The position numbers and the translations under genes were made by a program. A stretch of 64,000 bases of DNA from CAG-411 sp050875145 (lineage in GTDB: Bacteria; Bacillota; Clostridia; Lachnospirales; Lachnospiraceae): assembly GCA_050875145.1 (NCBI GenBank), contig JBNMLH010000015.1:1-64000 (forward strand), read 5' to 3'. The notes beneath the pieces are model-generated. The model was given only the letters and a program-made list of their open reading frames with translations. It did no database searches and was not told where the DNA came from. This document shows positions 23,950 to 33,429 of this stretch, piece by piece (positions within the stretch are counted from its first letter, which is position 1; each line of letters begins with the position of its first letter).

Positions 23950-26520
23950 TTATCTCTTACCACAACAGAATTTGTATTTCTTACCACTTCCACAAGGACA
24001 AGGATCATTTGGCTGTACTTTCTTTTCCGCTCTTCTCTTTGGTGTATTCACACCAGTGTCATCCTTGTTGGTTCCTGTAACCTTAGCAACCTGCTCTCTT
24101 TCTACATGCTGCTCTACTCTTACATGCATCAATGCACGAACAGTTTCCTGCTCAATTGCATTAATCATCTCACCAAACATTTCAAATCCACTGTTTGTAT
24201 ACTCAATAACCGGATTTCTCTGTCCATATGCCTGTAAACCAATCCCCTGACGAAGCTGATCCATATCATCAATATGATCCATCCACTTACTGTCGATTAC
24301 CTTTAATAAGATTACACGCTCAACTTCACGAATCTGCTCTGCTTCTGGAAATTCTGCTTCTTTTTCTTCATAAAGCTTTGTAGCCTCTTCTTTTAATGTC
24401 TGCATTAATTGTGGTTTCTTTAATGTCTTCTTTTCGTCCTCTGTCAATGTAATCTTTTCCAAAGGAATGATTGGAATAAGTAATTGATTTAATTCATGAA
24501 TATCCCATTCATCTGCATTCTGATCTTCACCAATTACTGTATCAACGCAACGCTCAACCTCGTCATTAATCATACGATAAATTGTATCACGCATACTCTC
24601 TCCGTCTAATACACGACGACGTTCTTCGTAAATAATCTCTCTCTGATCATTATTTACACGGTCATATTCCAACAGATTCTTACGAATACCAAAGTTATTA
24701 CCTTCAATCTTCATCTGTGCATTTTCAATTGCTTTAGAAAGCATCTTATGCTCAATCTGCTCATCATCTCCAAGACCCAACGAGTTAAACATAGACATCA
24801 TACGCTCAGAACCAAACAAACGCATCAAATCATCTTCAAGTGAAATATAGAAACGAGATTCTCCTGGATCACCCTGACGACCGGCACGACCACGAAGCTG
24901 GTTATCAATACGACGAGATTCATGACGCTCTGTACCAATAATCTTTAATCCACCAAGTTCCTGTACACCCTCACCAAGCTTGATATCTGTACCACGACCA
25001 GCCATGTTTGTAGCAATCGTAACTGCTCCACGCTGTCCAGCATCTGCAACAATTTCAGCCTCTTTCTCATGATATTTCGCATTCAATACCTGATGTGGAA
25101 TACCACGTTTTTTAAGTTTTGCACTTAATTCTTCTGAACCTTCAATGGTAATCGTACCAACTAATACAGGCTGTCCTTTTTCATGTGCAGCTTCGATTTC
25201 ATCTACAACCGCATTAATCTTACCTTCATGTGTTTTATATACTGCATCTTGATAATCAATACGTTGAATTGGCTTATTCGTAGGTACTTCGATAACGTCC
25301 ATACCATAAATTTCACGGAACTCTTTTTCCTCTGTTAAAGCTGTACCTGTCATACCACACTTCTTTTCATATTTGTTAAAGAAGTTCTGGAATGTAATTG
25401 TTGCAAGTGTTTTACTTTCTCTTCTTACTTTAACATGCTCTTTTGCTTCAATCGCCTGATGCAAACCATCTGAATAACGTCTACCTGGCATGATACGACC
25501 TGTAAACTCATCTACAATCAATACTTCGCCTTCATCATTTACAACATAATCCTTATCTCTAAACATAAGGTTATGTGCACGAAGCGCTAATATAATATTG
25601 TGCTGAATCTCTAAGTTTTCTGGGTCTGCAAGGTTTTCTATATGGAAATACTTTTCAACCTTATGAACACCCTGTTCTGTCAGGTTTACATTCTTATCTT
25701 TTTCATTTACAACGAAATCACCTGTTTCCGTTGTCTCTTCCTTCATGATTGCATCCATCTTAGAAAGTTCTGTCTCTGTACCCTTTTCCAAGGTTCTTGC
25801 AAGATTATCACATGCCTCATATAATTTTGTAGACTTTCCACTCTGACCTGAGATAATAAGTGGTGTTCTTGCCTCATCGATCAATACAGAGTCAACCTCA
25901 TCGACAATCGCATAATTTAAGTCACGCATTACAAGCTGCTCTTTATAGATAACCATATTATCACGAAGATAATCAAAACCTAATTCATTATTTGTTGCAT
26001 AAGTAATATCACATGCATATGCCTCACGACGTTCATCATTATCCATGCTGTTTAGGATAACGCCAACCTTTAATCCTAAAAACTCATGAACTTGTCCCAT
26101 CCACTCCGCATCACGCTTTGCAAGGTAATCGTTTACCGTTACGATATGTACTCCTTTTCCAGCTAATGCATTTAAATATGCAGGAAGCGTAGAAACTAAC
26201 GTCTTACCTTCACCAGTACGCATCTCTGTAATACGTCCCTGATGCAAAATAACACCACCAATTAACTGCACACGGTAATGACGCATACCTAAAACACGTT
26301 TTGATGCTTCGCGAACGGTAGCAAATGCTTCTACCAATAAATCGTCCAGCGTCTCTCCTTTTTCTAAGCGTTCCTTAAATTCAACAGTCTTATGTTGAAG
26401 CTGTTCATCGGACAACTTTTCATATTCAGGCTCTAACGCTTCAATCTTGTCGACAATTGGATAAATACGCTTAAGCTCATGTTCACTGTGTGTTCCAAAT
26501 ATCTTTGTAAAAAATCCCAT
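23950..26520 (-). CDS. secA: preprotein translocase ATPase SecA
   Basis: An 856-residue motor that drives proteins through SecYEG. MRTGEGKTLVSTLPAYL is Walker A, VDEVDSVLIDEARTPLIISG is the Walker B/DEAD region, and TNMAGRGTDIKLG and RGRAGRQGDPG are helicase motifs V and VI. The preprotein cross-linking, scaffold and wing domains are full length, and the C-terminus has the zinc SecB-binding tail CPCGSGKKYKFCCG. It follows hpf after 325 bp, as in many Firmicutes. Confidence 0.98.
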   Translation of the reverse strand: MGFFTKIFGTHSEHELKRIYPIVDKIEALEPEYEKLSDEQLQHKTVEFKERLEKGETLDDLLVEAFATVREASKRVLGMRHYRVQLIGGVILHQGRITEMRTGEGKTLVSTLPAYLNALAGKGVHIVTVNDYLAKRDAEWMGQVHEFLGLKVGVILNSMDNDERREAYACDITYATNNELGFDYLRDNMVIYKEQLVMRDLNYAIVDEVDSVLIDEARTPLIISGQSGKSTKLYEACDNLARTLEKGTETELSKMDAIMKEETTETGDFVVNEKDKNVNLTEQGVHKVEKYFHIENLADPENLEIQHNIILALRAHNLMFRDKDYVVNDEGEVLIVDEFTGRIMPGRRYSDGLHQAIEAKEHVKVRRESKTLATITFQNFFNKYEKKCGMTGTALTEEKEFREIYGMDVIEVPTNKPIQRIDYQDAVYKTHEGKINAVVDEIEAAHEKGQPVLVGTITIEGSEELSAKLKKRGIPHQVLNAKYHEKEAEIVADAGQRGAVTIATNMAGRGTDIKLGEGVQELGGLKIIGTERHESRRIDNQLRGRAGRQGDPGESRFYISLEDDLMRLFGSERMMSMFNSLGLGDDEQIEHKMLSKAIENAQMKIEGNNFGIRKNLLEYDRVNNDQREIIYEERRRVLDGESMRDTIYRMINDEVERCVDTVIGEDQNADEWDIHELNQLLIPIIPLEKITLTEDEKKTLKKPQLMQTLKEEATKLYEEKEAEFPEAEQIREVERVILLKVIDSKWMDHIDDMDQLRQGIGLQAYGQRNPVIEYTNSGFEMFGEMINAIEQETVRALMHVRVEQHVEREQVAKVTGTNKDDTGVNTPKRRAEKKVQPNDPCPCGSGKKYKFCCGKR

Positions 26521-26846
26521 GATTATACCTCTGCATCCAAAGATGCACCTTTCCTTTCACTTTTTTATCTTCAAGGCTATTTCGCCTTCTATTCCTTATA
26601 AGATACCAATTCATATTGTAACATTAGTATCCCTAGGATTCAACTTATTTTTTAATTTTATGTTAAGAAATTAATACAACACAACAAATTTTCCAGCATA
26701 AAGCAAACGAAATTATTCTATATCTAATAATCAAAGTTCCTTTTCTCTGTTGAGAACCCCCCGATGATAAACAGGGTAAATACCTTAACAGCAAAAAGAA
26801 GCCACATATTTTAAAATGTGGCTTCTATGTATCAGTATCATTTTAT
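26521..26846. other. hpf-secA intergenic region
   Basis: Holds the hpf terminator (26797-26825) and presumably the secA promoter. AT-rich; no ORF, RNA or repeat family recognised in the remaining 270 bp. Confidence 0.5.
26793..26825 (-). terminator. terminator after hpf
   Basis: AGAAGCCACATTTT pairs with ATGTGGCTTCT across a short A/T loop and is followed by TTTTTGC on the minus strand. Confidence 0.8.
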
Positions 26847-27374
26847 TTAACACTCTGGCTCAATTAAACCATATGAATTTTTCTTTCTACGGTATACAAC
26901 ATTTACCTCATCTGTTTCTGAATTGCGGAATACATAAAAATCATGTCCCAATAATTCCATCTGTACACAAGCTTCCTCTGGGTCCATTGGCTTAATTGCA
27001 AAACGTTTTGAACGAATAATCTCAATGGATTCCTCATCTTCAATTTCTTCTTCTGCAAATGCTTTGCTTAAACTATGTCCGGCTTGCTTTCTTTCAACAA
27101 TCTTATTTTTATATTTTCTAAGTTGTCTCTCTATAATTTCTTCAACCAAATCAATGGATACATACATATCTGTGCTTTCCTCTTCTGCACGAATAATGTT
27201 TCCCTTCATAGGAATCGTAACCTCGATTTTTTGTCTCTCCTTTTCTACACTAAATGTAACATGTACTTCTGTGTCTTCTGTAAAATAACGCTCTAACTTT
27301 CCAATCTTTTCATAAATAGCATCTTTTAACCCTTCTGTTACGTCAATATTCTTTCCACTAATAATATACCTCAT
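26847..27374 (-). CDS. hpf: ribosome hibernation promoting factor, long form
   Basis: A 175-residue protein that dimerises 70S ribosomes into inactive 100S particles. The N-terminal domain is the YfiA/HPF fold (MRYIISGKNIDVTEGL, HVTFSVEKERQKIEVT, MYVSIDLVEEIIERQL). After a charged linker the C-terminal dimerisation domain ends in VVYRRKKNSYGLIEP. ATG 27374 is chosen with AAAGGAG 9 nt upstream. A consensus promoter lies at 27451-27479. Confidence 0.95.
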   Translation of the reverse strand: MRYIISGKNIDVTEGLKDAIYEKIGKLERYFTEDTEVHVTFSVEKERQKIEVTIPMKGNIIRAEEESTDMYVSIDLVEEIIERQLRKYKNKIVERKQAGHSLSKAFAEEEIEDEESIEIIRSKRFAIKPMDPEEACVQMELLGHDFYVFRNSETDEVNVVYRRKKNSYGLIEPEC

Positions 27375-27450
27375 AATGTCCAACTCCTTTTGCTATAAGT
27401 TTTGTAAGCATTGATTCCAATTCCCCTTTGGCATCAATTCTTATGCAAAT

Positions 27451-27479
27451 ATTATACCAATAACCCAGTGCAAATTCAA
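27451..27479 (-). promoter_or_regulatory. hpf promoter
   Basis: Minus-strand TTGAAT (27474-27479) and TATAAT (27451-27456) are 17 bp apart. The start would be near 27444, giving a leader of about 70 nt. Its presence inside an 84-codon ORF (27358-27612) argues that ORF is not a gene. Confidence 0.75.
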
Positions 27480-27693
27480 GCGGATATTCGTATTCCACTT
27501 TGCTATGCAACCATGGAAAACCCCTTCTTTTCATACTACCAACATTCTTTACGCTCAATTTTTTCAAATAATATTTTCTGACTTCTTTCTTTATTTTACT
27601 TATTTTTCTCACAATAATTACAATTTGTCGAATTCTATTTTTTTATGCAATCTTACAAATGCTACAAAACATACTTTCGAACTTGACAGTTTT

Positions 27694-27802
27694 TTATCCA
27701 CCAAAAGTTGTCCACAAAATTGTGAATAAAGTGGATAACTCTGTGTATAACTTTATTTTTTATCCAATTCTTCCACTTTTATTTGTGAATAAATGTGGAT
27801 AA
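27694..27802. promoter_or_regulatory. cluster of eight DnaA-box-like 9-mers
   Basis: In 109 bp there are four matches to TTATNCACA: TGTGAATAA at 27721 and 27784, TGTGTATAA at 27742, TGTGGATAA at 27794 (reverse orientation). Three more have one mismatch (27694 TTATCCACC, 27708 TTGTCCACA, 27730 AGTGGATAA) and one has two mismatches (27760). The flanks are very AT-rich. No dnaA, dnaN or rpmH is nearby. This resembles an origin or a DnaA-titration/regulatory cluster. Confidence 0.7.
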
Positions 27803-27993
27803 CTTTTTTGACTTTTTCTGTCCCCTTCCTTTTTATTCCCTCTTTTTTGTCGTATTTTGTGCAACCTGTCCAGTGTTATCCTATTTTTAAGCAATTACTA
27901 TTGTCACACAACTATTCTTAATGTACCATCTTGTTTATATAATTCATGTCACTTTATAAAATCAAAACTTGTAACAAAGCAACGGAAACACCT

Positions 27994-28027
27994 AAAAAAC
28001 GGTTGCCCTATTCAGAACAACCGTTTT
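27994..28027 (-). terminator. terminator after anti-sigma-like gene
   Basis: AAAACGGTTG and CAACCGTTTT form a hairpin followed by T residues on the minus strand, 35 bp after the stop at 28062. Confidence 0.85.
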
Positions 28028-28061
28028 TCAATCTTATTCATCTACAAAATTTTCCCCGATA

Positions 28062-29174
28062 TTATTTTGCCTTTTCAACTGTAAATTTACCATAGAGTTT
28101 TTTCTCCATAACATCCTTTGCAACAAATGTAATCTTCTCCGGCAACTTAGATAAGCGGTAATAGGAGATTTCTGTTACATTTACACCATCTTGTGCATTA
28201 TTACCACCATCTGTCGTTTCAATGATTTTTCCCTGTTCATCCAGCATGAAAAATAATATGTCTTGATCTTTTGTCTCATACTTCTCCCATTTTGACTTAT
28301 CACCAATATAATGATACTGAATCTTGCAAGCTGTTCCCAAATCACTTTTTGTAAAAGATACTCCATCAATCACTAAATCCGTTCCTTCTACTGCTTCTTT
28401 TGATGTTACCTTATACACCTCTTCTTTTGCATCAGACTTATCCTTTAATGTAAAATCAAACTGATCCCTTATCATATTTTCTTCTACTTCTTCCTTTTCT
28501 GGTGGAATAACAATTGTTTCACACTGATACTTTAATTGTTTTGATTTTTCTAAATTATCAAAACGGATCGTATACATTAATGTACCGTCTTCCTCCAAAG
28601 TATTGCTAATAGATTGACTTGGTGCGTCACATCCAGATATCATCGCCTCAACTTTCAAAATCTTTTTTCCGTATTTTTCTGCATATTCTTTTGCCGATAT
28701 ATTTCCATCTTTCCCCTTTATACCAAGATCAGACATGTTATCGTCTTCTGCCATATTAGTAGGAATTAAAAGATTATTCTGTGCATCTGTAGCTGTCACT
28801 GCAATATTGATGTATACTTCATTGTTATCGCAGATTGCCTCTTCTACCTTAAATTTAGCCCATTTTTCTTGTTCCTTATTATCTGTGGTATCCTGCTTTA
28901 CATTTTTATCAACTAGCTTTTCTGCCTTTTTTTGCACATTTTCATTCTCACCAGCAAACAAAGACAATAACGAACCATGTGAGGTTGTTGCATAGATACT
29001 AACTCCACTCACCGCTACAACACAGCATAAAGAAGCTGCTACTATTGTTTTACGCATAGAAGCCTTGCGATTTTTTTTGTTGCCTGTTCCGTTCTTCTCC
29101 ACATTCATTTTTATATCCTCCAAATCTACAATCATATTCTCTGTTACTTTTTTGTAAAAATCCTTCTCTGTCAT
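28062..29174 (-). CDS. membrane-anchored anti-sigma-factor-like protein (DUF4179 type)
   Basis: A 370-residue protein with a cytosolic N-terminus of about 40 residues (MTEKDFYKKVTENMIVDLEDIKMN), one transmembrane helix at about 44-62 and a large extracytoplasmic domain. This matches the layout of DUF4179-type anti-sigma factors in clostridia. It starts 15 bp after an ECF-like sigma factor gene, so the N-terminal part likely sequesters that sigma and the outer domain senses an envelope signal. The ligand is unknown. Confidence 0.75.
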   Translation of the reverse strand: MTEKDFYKKVTENMIVDLEDIKMNVEKNGTGNKKNRKASMRKTIVAASLCCVVAVSGVSIYATTSHGSLLSLFAGENENVQKKAEKLVDKNVKQDTTDNKEQEKWAKFKVEEAICDNNEVYINIAVTATDAQNNLLIPTNMAEDDNMSDLGIKGKDGNISAKEYAEKYGKKILKVEAMISGCDAPSQSISNTLEEDGTLMYTIRFDNLEKSKQLKYQCETIVIPPEKEEVEENMIRDQFDFTLKDKSDAKEEVYKVTSKEAVEGTDLVIDGVSFTKSDLGTACKIQYHYIGDKSKWEKYETKDQDILFFMLDEQGKIIETTDGGNNAQDGVNVTEISYYRLSKLPEKITFVAKDVMEKKLYGKFTVEKAK

Positions 29175-29189
29175 GACGCCACCCTTCTT

Positions 29190-29744
29190 TCACTTATCCC
29201 AGTTTAATTCCTTATACAAATCATTTCTGGTTCGATATAATTTGCTTTTTACAGTTTGCGGTTTCATTTGCAACAATTTTGCAATTTCAGGAATCCGAAG
29301 TTCCATTGTATAATATAAATAAAAAATCTTCTGAATTTCATCTGACTTCTTTTTTAGTAACTCTTGCACCTTAGCTACCATTTCTGTTTTATAAAATATT
29401 TCCTCTATATCCTCTTGAAAATCAATTGAAGTCAAAAGCTCCTCCTGCTCATAAATTTCTTTTTCATCTATATATACCTTGTGTGGTATTCTGTCCCAAA
29501 AGGAATAGTATTTTGCCATTTTTTTACGACACAAGCTAATTAAAAAACTTTCTTCATTCTTGAAATATGTTTTCCCTTTTTTCAATAATACCTGATAAAA
29601 TTCCAAATATACTTCCTGCAAAATATCGTTTACATCGGAAAAATTTTTACATTTTGAAATCAAGTATAGCGTTACTCCACGATTTGTTTCGCAGTACACT
29701 GCTTCAAAATAACGATTCGTTTTTTCTATTTCTTGACCAGCCAA
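29190..29744 (-). CDS. ECF-like RNA polymerase sigma factor
   Basis: A 184-residue sigma-70 family protein. The sigma-2 region includes FSDVNDILQEVYLEFYQVLL and FLISLCRKKMAKYY. The sigma-4 region has LYYTMELRIPEIAKLLQMKPQTVKSKLYRTRNDLYKEL, the HTH that contacts the -35. The start is TTG 29744 with AAAGGAGG upstream. It is paired with the membrane anti-sigma-like gene, a common clostridial envelope-stress arrangement. Confidence 0.85.
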   Translation of the reverse strand: MAGQEIEKTNRYFEAVYCETNRGVTLYLISKCKNFSDVNDILQEVYLEFYQVLLKKGKTYFKNEESFLISLCRKKMAKYYSFWDRIPHKVYIDEKEIYEQEELLTSIDFQEDIEEIFYKTEMVAKVQELLKKKSDEIQKIFYLYYTMELRIPEIAKLLQMKPQTVKSKLYRTRNDLYKELNWDK

Positions 29745-29855
29745 TTTTTTTATTTCCTCCTTTCACTTATGTAGTGGGGATTCTATTAAAAACGGTTGCA
29801 TATTTTTTTATTTTTATCAATAAGACATATCCATCCTACCTTTTTAGAAGCAAAA

Positions 29856-29943
29856 AGACTGCCGCACCAAAAAAGTACTACAGGATATAGCTCCATCTAA
29901 TGTAGCCCTATATCCTGTAGAATCCCTTCTAGTACGACAGTCT
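29856..29943 (-). terminator. terminator/inverted repeat after PilZ gene
   Basis: CTACAGGATATAG (29878-29890) and CTATATCCTGTAG (29908-29920) are perfect 13-bp arms, followed on the minus strand by TACTTTTTTGG. Outer complements (AGACTG at 29856, CAGTCT at 29938) extend the palindrome to nearly 90 bp, larger than a usual terminator. Confidence 0.7.
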
Positions 29944-30020
29944 CATGAAATTCTCTCTTTTCTATTTATAATTTATGCAAACCTTATGCTATTCTATTCG
30001 CTATGTAACATATATGCTAT

Positions 30021-30365
30021 TTATCGATGTAAACTGGCTTCATAATCGTCAATCTTATTTGACAAAAATGGCGCTAAGCCAACAAATTCTGCTCCATAAT
30101 AATTTCCACTATCCATTACTTCTCCACGAACAATATGAATGACTGCATAAAAATAGTCATTTTCGGCTAAACGTATCTTTCCATCAAAATAATAGTCAAG
30201 TGGCAATTTCGCCTTAGACATAAATCCAATCCCAGATTTTGATATATCCGTTACCGAAATCTCGGTATCCACATCTTCAATAATCACGTAATCCTGCTTA
30301 TAAATCTTTTTAATCTCCAAACTCAATTCAATCGGTAATCTTTTATATTTTCTGCGCTCAACCAT
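30021..30365 (-). CDS. PilZ domain protein
   Basis: A 114-residue single PilZ domain predicted to bind cyclic di-GMP. The RxxxR-type motif is in ERRKYKRLP (residues 3-11) and the second motif is DISKSGIGF (about 41-49), both contacting the dinucleotide in the family. It has no fused output domain. Alone on its transcript, it might control motility or surface polysaccharide; the partner is unknown. Confidence 0.88.
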   Translation of the reverse strand: MVERRKYKRLPIELSLEIKKIYKQDYVIIEDVDTEISVTDISKSGIGFMSKAKLPLDYYFDGKIRLAENDYFYAVIHIVRGEVMDSGNYYGAEFVGLAPFLSNKIDDYEASLHR

Positions 30366-30606
30366 ATCTATTCCTCCTCACCCTAGTATACTATATCCAT
30401 CTCACTCTATAAAATCTTTCTATTTTCATAGAAGCACACGATCTAACTAGCGAATACAATATACTTTTTTCATTCCATACTACTTTTTCGCTATACATTA
30501 ATAACAACTATCCATATTATTATTATACCACATTGTAAGTATCCGTTTCAATGTAATTTCTCCCCTTTTTATTATAAGTATCACAATTAAAGTTTCCTCC
30601 ACAAAC

Positions 30607-30660
30607 TGGTATCTCTACAGAGCATTTTTGCTCTATAAGAAGAACTTTTCGATAGTGTAA
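30607..30660 (-). repeat. dispersed post-terminator element, copy A2
   Basis: Minus strand CACTATCGAAAAGTTCTTCT and AGAGCAAAAATGCTCTGTAG follow the terminator of the NlpC/P60 gene. Shorter than copies at 8892-9037 and 62731-62822: it lacks the TTGCAACAATWCWCC part. The rest of 30366-30606 shows no gene. Confidence 0.5.
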
Positions 30661-30662
30661 AA

Positions 30663-30702
30663 CAAGAAAAGGCATGCCGCTTAATGCGACATGCCTTTTC
30701 TA
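30663..30702 (-). terminator. terminator after NlpC/P60 gene
   Basis: GAAAAGGCATGTCGC and GCGGCATGCCTTTTC pair; TTGTTTT follows on the minus strand, 16 bp after the stop. Confidence 0.85.
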
Positions 30703-30717
30703 TAGGAAAACTATTTA

Positions 30718-32097
30718 TTAGTTTAAAATTCTCTTTACACAATATACACTTCTGTAACTTACAGATTTTGTACAAATGCCTTCTCTCTTACAAGCAGCAT
30801 TTACAATCTGTCCTCCACCAATATAAATACCAACATGGTTTACAGAACCTCCTCTTGCATAAAATACAAGATCTCCAGGTTTTGCTTCTGAAAGGCTTAC
30901 CTTTCTACCATAACCAGCCTGTGAAGCTGAACTATGTGGCAATGATACACCAAAGTGTGCATATACTGACATAACGAAACCAGAACAATCTGCTCCATTT
31001 GTCAAACTTGTACCTCCCCATACATATGGGTTACCAACAAACTGTAATGCATAACTAGCAACTTCGGATCCAGAACCAGCAGTTGTTACAGAACTTGATG
31101 ATCCAGAAGAACTGCTCTTTGATGAACTGCTTGAACTTGATTTACTTGATGATGAGCTCTTACTTGATGAACTACTTTTTGATGAAGAGCTACTACTACT
31201 GCTTGATGAGCGGTTACTTGATGATGAACTGCTATTAGAAGAACTGCTGCTTGATGAAGAGCTACTGCTGCTTGATGAACTATTCTGTTCTGCCTGCTGT
31301 GCTTCCTCTTCTGCTCTAGCTGCTTCCTCTGCTTCTCTTTCCTTACGAAGTTTTTCTTTTTCTTCTTTGATTGATATTGCATGCTCAAATTCAAGATCTA
31401 CATCTACATAATCTTTTGAAACGAAACCTTTAATATCTTCTCCATCGATAGAAATTTTTACCCATTCATCTTTCTCACTAATTACCGAATAAGACTCGCC
31501 CATTGGTATCATTGTAAGACAATCTGATGTACTGTCTGCTTTTTCTCTTACTTTTAATGTTGTAGTTGTAACAGTAGCTGTCTTTGTACCATATGCATCT
31601 GCTACCTTTTCTGCACTATCTCCAATTGCAAGAAGATCCGCACTTACATATCCTGTACAATTTCCTGACTGAATTTTAACCCATTCGCCATCATTGGAAA
31701 TCACAGTAGCCGCTGCTCCACGGTACAACTTTCCAACAACTTTACTATCTGTAGTTTTTCTCTTACGGATATTAACATAATCACTAGCCACAGAAATTGC
31801 TGTATTATCGTAATTTGCTGTTTCTTCTACAATACCAGATAATGCTGCGCCTGACACTGCTGCACCTGACACTGCACTTTCTGAAGCAACTGCAACAACC
31901 ATATTCGCTGTAGAAGTATCGTCTGTAGTATCATTTGAATCTGTTGAACAATATTTATCTAAAGTTATCGAAATTCCTGCTAAACCTTTTTCTGCATTGA
32001 GTGTTGCCGAAGAAACTTTTGGCCCACTTACCGTTGCAACTATAGCTAACGCTAATCCACTATAAAGAGTAGCCTTAACTATCGAAGATTTTTTCAT
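30718..32097 (-). CDS. secreted NlpC/P60 peptidoglycan hydrolase with SH3 domains
   Basis: A 459-residue exported cell-wall enzyme, likely a D,L-endopeptidase. It has a signal peptide (1-31), a tandem VSGAAVSGAALSG repeat (76-88) and two bacterial SH3 domains (about 100-157 and 172-232). A Glu/Arg-rich helix (243-270) and an extreme Ser-rich linker (273-336, with Lys/Asn spacers) follow, then the NlpC/P60 domain (343-459) with catalytic Cys371 (GADCSGFV) and His421 (VNHVGIY). The Ser linker is encoded by near-repetitive DNA prone to length change. It is transcribed alone. Confidence 0.93.
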   Translation of the reverse strand: MKKSSIVKATLYSGLALAIVATVSGPKVSSATLNAEKGLAGISITLDKYCSTDSNDTTDDTSTANMVVAVASESAVSGAAVSGAALSGIVEETANYDNTAISVASDYVNIRKRKTTDSKVVGKLYRGAAATVISNDGEWVKIQSGNCTGYVSADLLAIGDSAEKVADAYGTKTATVTTTTLKVREKADSTSDCLTMIPMGESYSVISEKDEWVKISIDGEDIKGFVSKDYVDVDLEFEHAISIKEEKEKLRKEREAEEAARAEEEAQQAEQNSSSSSSSSSSSSSSSNSSSSSSNRSSSSSSSSSSKSSSSSKSSSSSKSSSSSSSKSSSSGSSSSVTTAGSGSEVASYALQFVGNPYVWGGTSLTNGADCSGFVMSVYAHFGVSLPHSSASQAGYGRKVSLSEAKPGDLVFYARGGSVNHVGIYIGGGQIVNAACKREGICTKSVSYRSVYCVKRILN

Positions 32098-32457
32098 TTG
32101 TTAATCACTCCATTTCTTTTTTACATAATTATTAAGTTTTCATTACAACATTTCAATGCTTATTATACAGAATATTATCTGCTTTGTCAAGTTTATCGGT
32201 CTTTTCCTGAAAATATGCATAAATCAAAGCCAATTTTCATCACATTTTTATAATATATTACAAATTCTCATCCATTTCCTCTATTAAGTCAATCCGTTTT
32301 TTAGATAATATTGCAAACAATCATAATTCATTTTTGTTGAATGCTCTAGCCCCAAATAATGGAAATTTACATTAATTTTAAAAAAAGACCTGCATATTTT
32401 AGATTTCTTTCTAAATTTTATGCAAGTCTTTATCTTTTATTTCCTCTTAATGCATCA
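32098..32457. other. intergenic region upstream of the NlpC/P60 gene
   Basis: About 360 AT-rich bp between two leftward genes. It contains the CPBP terminator at its right end and presumably the hydrolase promoter. No RNA, repeat or ORF was recognised. Confidence 0.5.
32384..32431 (-). terminator. terminator after CPBP protease gene
   Basis: AAAGACTTGCATAAAATTTAG pairs with CTAAAATATGCAGGTCTTT; TTTTAAAAT follows on the minus strand, 27 bp after the stop. Confidence 0.8.
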
Positions 32458-33417
32458 TTAGACCATTTGTGACAGTGCCATCATAACTACACAAATTATC
32501 AAAACAACAACTAATGCAGGAGATAACATACGTTCTTTTCCCTGTGTAGGTTTTGTCAATGTAGCAACGATTTCTTCCCTATGCTCTATTTTCATCATTG
32601 CATAAAGCAATAATACGAGTATAGCAATGCAAAATATGGATGCTATAATCAAATATCTTACTATACTTCCACTGGAAATCATACTTTCTGTCGTCTCTAC
32701 TTGTAAGGTACCATATTGTTTATATACGGCTGCGCTACTAAGTATTGATGTTCCATTTATGATAAAATGCATAAAGATAGAACTCAATATAGAACCAGTA
32801 GCTTCATTTAAACACACAAACAAAAGACCAATTACAACAGCATACGACATTTGATTGATATTCATATGAAATAATCCAAATAAGATTGCTGTCATAAACA
32901 ATGCTTTGAAGAAGCCAGCTCTTTTATAGGAATGATACATAACTCCACGAAAAATTATTTCTTCCACCATACAAGGAATCAATGCAACCGCTATGACACA
33001 AACAGCAATCGGATATTTTCCCAAAATGTCCTGCATCGTTACATCAATTACATTTTCAGAAACTTTGAGAGATAAATAATTACACAAACTAATAATTGGA
33101 TAAGATGCATAAGAAAAAACTACAATTAAAATCCATGTAATCAGATGCATCCTTTTTAAGCCCAAAAATTCTGTTACATTTATCTTGTTTTTTACGAAAA
33201 ATACAATTGCCGGTACCACCAATGCAATCTGCCCTGCCAACAACAAAAATAAAGTGTCTTTGAGAAATGGTATCTTTTTTCCTAGAAGCTGAGCAAGTAA
33301 TTCTAATACAAATGATATTCCCATATAGCACAACAGTGTAACAAGTAAAAATCTATTTGCTTCTGTTGCTCCCATATATTTTTTGTCTATTGATGTTTCT
33401 TTTATATTTTCCTGCAA
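32458..33417 (-). CDS. CPBP-family intramembrane metalloprotease
   Basis: A 319-residue polytopic membrane protein with about eight hydrophobic helices. The CAAX-protease/bacteriocin-processing motifs are VEEIIFRG with Glu152, Glu153 and Arg157, FGLFHMN with His184, and a distal HFIING. Family members cleave prenylated or peptide substrates or protect against bacteriocins. It starts 12 bp after ridA, so the two are probably co-transcribed. The substrate is unknown. Confidence 0.88.
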   Translation of the reverse strand: MQENIKETSIDKKYMGATEANRFLLVTLLCYMGISFVLELLAQLLGKKIPFLKDTLFLLLAGQIALVVPAIVFFVKNKINVTEFLGLKRMHLITWILIVVFSYASYPIISLCNYLSLKVSENVIDVTMQDILGKYPIAVCVIAVALIPCMVEEIIFRGVMYHSYKRAGFFKALFMTAILFGLFHMNINQMSYAVVIGLLFVCLNEATGSILSSIFMHFIINGTSILSSAAVYKQYGTLQVETTESMISSGSIVRYLIIASIFCIAILVLLLYAMMKIEHREEIVATLTKPTQGKERMLSPALVVVLIICVVMMALSQMV

Positions 33418-33429
33418 GCTTTCACTCTC

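Noticed and set aside
27358..27612. 84-codon ORF upstream of hpf
   Set aside because: It overlaps the hpf start, has no ribosome site and contains a consensus promoter for hpf; no family is recognised.
30587..30775. 62-codon ORF over the NlpC/P60 gene end
   Set aside because: It is made of the A2 repeat, the terminator and antisense of the hydrolase.
31086..31394. 102-codon ORF antisense-frame to the serine linker
   Set aside because: A frame shadow of the repetitive Ser codons, giving a low-complexity His/Gln/Ala peptide.
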